From positions 434,001 through 498,000 of the forward strand of contig NZ_FOLP01000004.1 of assembly GCF_900112425.1 (NCBI RefSeq): DNA of 64,000 bases. Direction: 5' to 3'. The position numbers were made by a program, and so were the translations under genes. The stretch comes from Variovorax sp. OK212 (GTDB lineage: Bacteria; Pseudomonadota; Gammaproteobacteria; Burkholderiales; Burkholderiaceae_C). The notes under the pieces were generated by a model. It had not been told where the DNA came from and did no database searches. It saw only the letters and a list, made by a program, of their open reading frames with translations. Positions within the stretch are counted from its first letter, which is position 1, and each line of letters begins with the position of its first letter. Shown piece by piece: positions 62,436 through 64,000 of the stretch.

Positions 62436-63341
62436 TCAGGTGGTGGCCGGGTGCCACTGCCCCAGCAACCGCGCCACGGCGCGCACCCGCTGCGTGTCGC
62501 GCCCCCAGCGCCGGCTGGCCGGCAGCTTCTGCGCCCACTTCATGCGCCGCGCCGCGTTCTGGATGCGCTCGCGCACCTCGTCGCTCACGCCGCTCAGCGC
62601 GGCATGCCAGTGCTGGCCCGCGGCCTGCGGTGCGGCGGCCTCGAGCATCATGGCCGTGGAGTGCAGGTAGCTCAGCCAGTCGCGCGCCTGGCATTCGGCC
62701 AGCGTCATGACCTCGGCGGGGTCGTCCTCGAAATCGATGTAGCCGATCACGCCGTCGGGGCACTGCACCAGGTTGCGGTCGAAGGCCTGGCTCAGGTGCT
62801 GGCCGCACACGTGCACGGCGGCAATGGCGGTCAGGCCTTCGCGCCACACCGCCAGCAGCGCGGCGGGGCCGGCGGCGGCGGCCTGGTCGATGCGCTCCTG
62901 CAGCACCACGGTGGCGCGGCCGCTTTCGCCCAGGTCCGAGATCAGCAGGCCGTCGGCCTGTTGCGCCAGCACCGTCGGCACGCGCAGGCCGGCGGCGGCC
63001 AACTGCTTGAGCCGCCGCGCCTCGGTGGCGATGGCCGCTTCGCCGCCCGGGTTGGGCACGGGCTTGATGATGTCCAGCCGCGCCATGCGCGCCACGGCCG
63101 CCATCACGCGGTAGCCCCATTTGCCGTGGCGCGGGCCGGCCTTCTTGAGCCACACGCGTTCGCTGCCGAAGCGGTGGCTGGCCACGTTCTTCTCCTGCCG
63201 GGGCAGGGTGGTGCGCAGGAACTCGGCGTAGTCGCCGGGCGCCGGCGTGCGCGCCAGCGCGTCCAGGGGCGCGGGCGCCGAAGCGGCGCCCTTGCGCGAT
63301 TGCAGGCGCCCGTTGGCGCCTCCTCGTCTCAGTGGGTTCAT
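62436..63341 (-). CDS. kinase-fold protein (Kdo kinase/BUD32-like)
   Basis: A 301-aa soluble protein with a degenerate protein-kinase-like fold. RFGSERVWLKKAG may be the Lys-containing strand, EAAIATEARRLKQLAAAGLR the alphaC-helix Glu, ISDLGESGRATV the hinge, and HVCGQHLSQAFDRNLVQCPDGVIGYIDFEDDP (seen here as AFDRNLV and GYIDFEDD) the catalytic and metal-binding loops. This arrangement fits the lipopolysaccharide-kinase/BUD32-type proteins. The start ATG overlaps the upstream glutamate-synthase-like stop as ATGA. Substrate unknown. Confidence 0.75.
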   Translation of the reverse strand: MNPLRRGGANGRLQSRKGAASAPAPLDALARTPAPGDYAEFLRTTLPRQEKNVASHRFGSERVWLKKAGPRHGKWGYRVMAAVARMARLDIIKPVPNPGGEAAIATEARRLKQLAAAGLRVPTVLAQQADGLLISDLGESGRATVVLQERIDQAAAAGPAALLAVWREGLTAIAAVHVCGQHLSQAFDRNLVQCPDGVIGYIDFEDDPAEVMTLAECQARDWLSYLHSTAMMLEAAAPQAAGQHWHAALSGVSDEVRERIQNAARRMKWAQKLPASRRWGRDTQRVRAVARLLGQWHPATT

Positions 63342-64000
63342 GCGGCCATTGCAAAGCCCGCCACCAGCCCTTGCGGGCCCTGTGTCAAGGGCTGGAAACT
63401 CTCCGCACTGGCCAGCGGCCAGTAGGTGCGAAAGACATTGTGCTGCTCGTCGAGCGGGCCGAGCAAGGCGCCCGGCTGCACCTGCATCACCAGGTTGCTC
63501 AACAGGCGCACTTCGGTGTCGGAAATGCGGCGCACGATGTGGTGCGCGGTGATCTGCTGCGGATGGTCCAGGCCGGCGGCCTGCACCAGCTCCTGCAGCG
63601 CATGCAGCGTGCTGCGGTGGAAGTTGCGCACGCGGTCGGCCTTGGTGGGCACCACCAGTGCCTGCTGGCGCAGCGGGTCCTGCGTGGTCACGCCGGTGGG
63701 GCAGTGGCCGGTGTGGCAGCTCTGCGCCTGGATGCAGCCCAGTGCCATCATGAAGCCGCGCGCCGCGTTGCACCAGTCGGCGCCCAGCGCCATCATGCGG
63801 GCCACGTCGAAGGCGGTGATCACCTTGGCGGCGCAGCCGATCTTGATGCGGTGCCGCAGGTTGACGCCCACCAGCGTGTTGTGCACCAGCAGCAGGCCTT
63901 CCTGCAGCGGCGCGCCCACGTGGTCGCTGAACTCGACCGGCGCCGCGCCGGTGCCGCCCTCGGCGCCGTCGACCACGATGAAGTCGGGCGTGATGCCGGT
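63338..64000 (-). CDS. FMN-binding glutamate synthase-like protein (5' part outside window)
   Basis: Only the C-terminal 220 residues are in the window. They start TGITPDFIVVDGAEGGTGAA, the FMN-phosphate loop of the glutamate synthase domain. They continue with HRIKIGCAAKVITAFDVARM and the three-cysteine iron-sulfur segment CIQAQSCHTGHCPTG (a 3Fe-4S ligand set in glutamate synthase). Proteins of this kind are single-domain relatives of GltB without the glutamine amidotransferase part; their reaction is not settled. The stop overlaps the kinase-like start by four bases. Confidence 0.92.
   Translation of the reverse strand, partial: TGITPDFIVVDGAEGGTGAAPVEFSDHVGAPLQEGLLLVHNTLVGVNLRHRIKIGCAAKVITAFDVARMMALGADWCNAARGFMMALGCIQAQSCHTGHCPTGVTTQDPLRQQALVVPTKADRVRNFHRSTLHALQELVQAAGLDHPQQITAHHIVRRISDTEVRLLSNLVMQVQPGALLGPLDEQHNVFRTYWPLASAESFQPLTQGPQGLVAGFAMAA

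Overview
The window looks like a chromosomal segment of a high-GC betaproteobacterium of the Comamonadaceae, most likely Variovorax or a close relative. This is an inference from several traits: strong third-position GC, two Bug/TctC-type tricarboxylate-binding proteins, malate synthase G, a PfkA-like enzyme with PPi-type residues, DUF2917 and DUF2214 proteins, and the lptA-lptB-rpoN order. I saw no rRNA, tRNA, CRISPR array, insertion sequence or prophage, and codon use looks uniform, so most of the segment reads as resident chromosome.

Layout. 1-5900: the cut 3' end of a TonB-dependent siderophore receptor with a Fur-box candidate, a YafJ-like amidohydrolase, a branched-chain amino acid-type binding protein and a DHA2-type exporter. 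6024-12430: a zinc metallopeptidase, a tiny cysteine-rich protein coupled to a phosphofructokinase, an unknown protein, a beta-oxidation pair (thiolase, enoyl-CoA hydratase) and a DUF2917 gene divergent from a LysR regulator. 12513-20571: LysR, a fasciclin lipoprotein, a two-gene cassette of unknown basic proteins, an MFS carrier, two hypotheticals and malate synthase G. 20778-28507: a short HisC-like aminotransferase with a Bug protein, then an IclR-controlled cassette (HMG-CoA lyase, class III CoA-transferase, Bug protein) that looks like uptake, CoA activation and cleavage of a carboxylic acid, then LysR and DUF2214. 28530-40397: a membrane/spermidine-synthase-like fusion, a PsiF-repeat protein, argS, a SPOR protein, dsbA, lptA-lptB-rpoN, a phospholipase D-like lipoprotein, LysE and a small membrane protein. 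40452-47129: a cytochrome b561-YceI-YceI operon, a hybrid histidine kinase, an RNA methyltransferase, a surface-adhesin-E-like protein and a PIN protein.

47130-62401 is the most interesting part. An AraC regulator is followed by a one-direction Tad/Flp (type IVb/IVc) pilus locus: prepilin-like protein, TadG-like, TadE-like, an unknown exported protein, a second prepilin-like protein, CpaB (RcpC), CpaC (RcpA secretin), a TadA/CpaF ATPase carrying an N-terminal FHA domain, TadB, TadC, a DUF192 protein and a third TadE-like protein. It ends in a large membrane protein with a spermidine-synthase-like methyltransferase fold that is translationally coupled to the last TadE gene. TadZ/CpaE and the prepilin peptidase TadV/CpaA are not in the cluster. 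The window closes with a kinase-like protein overlapping the cut 3' end of an FMN-binding glutamate-synthase-like gene.
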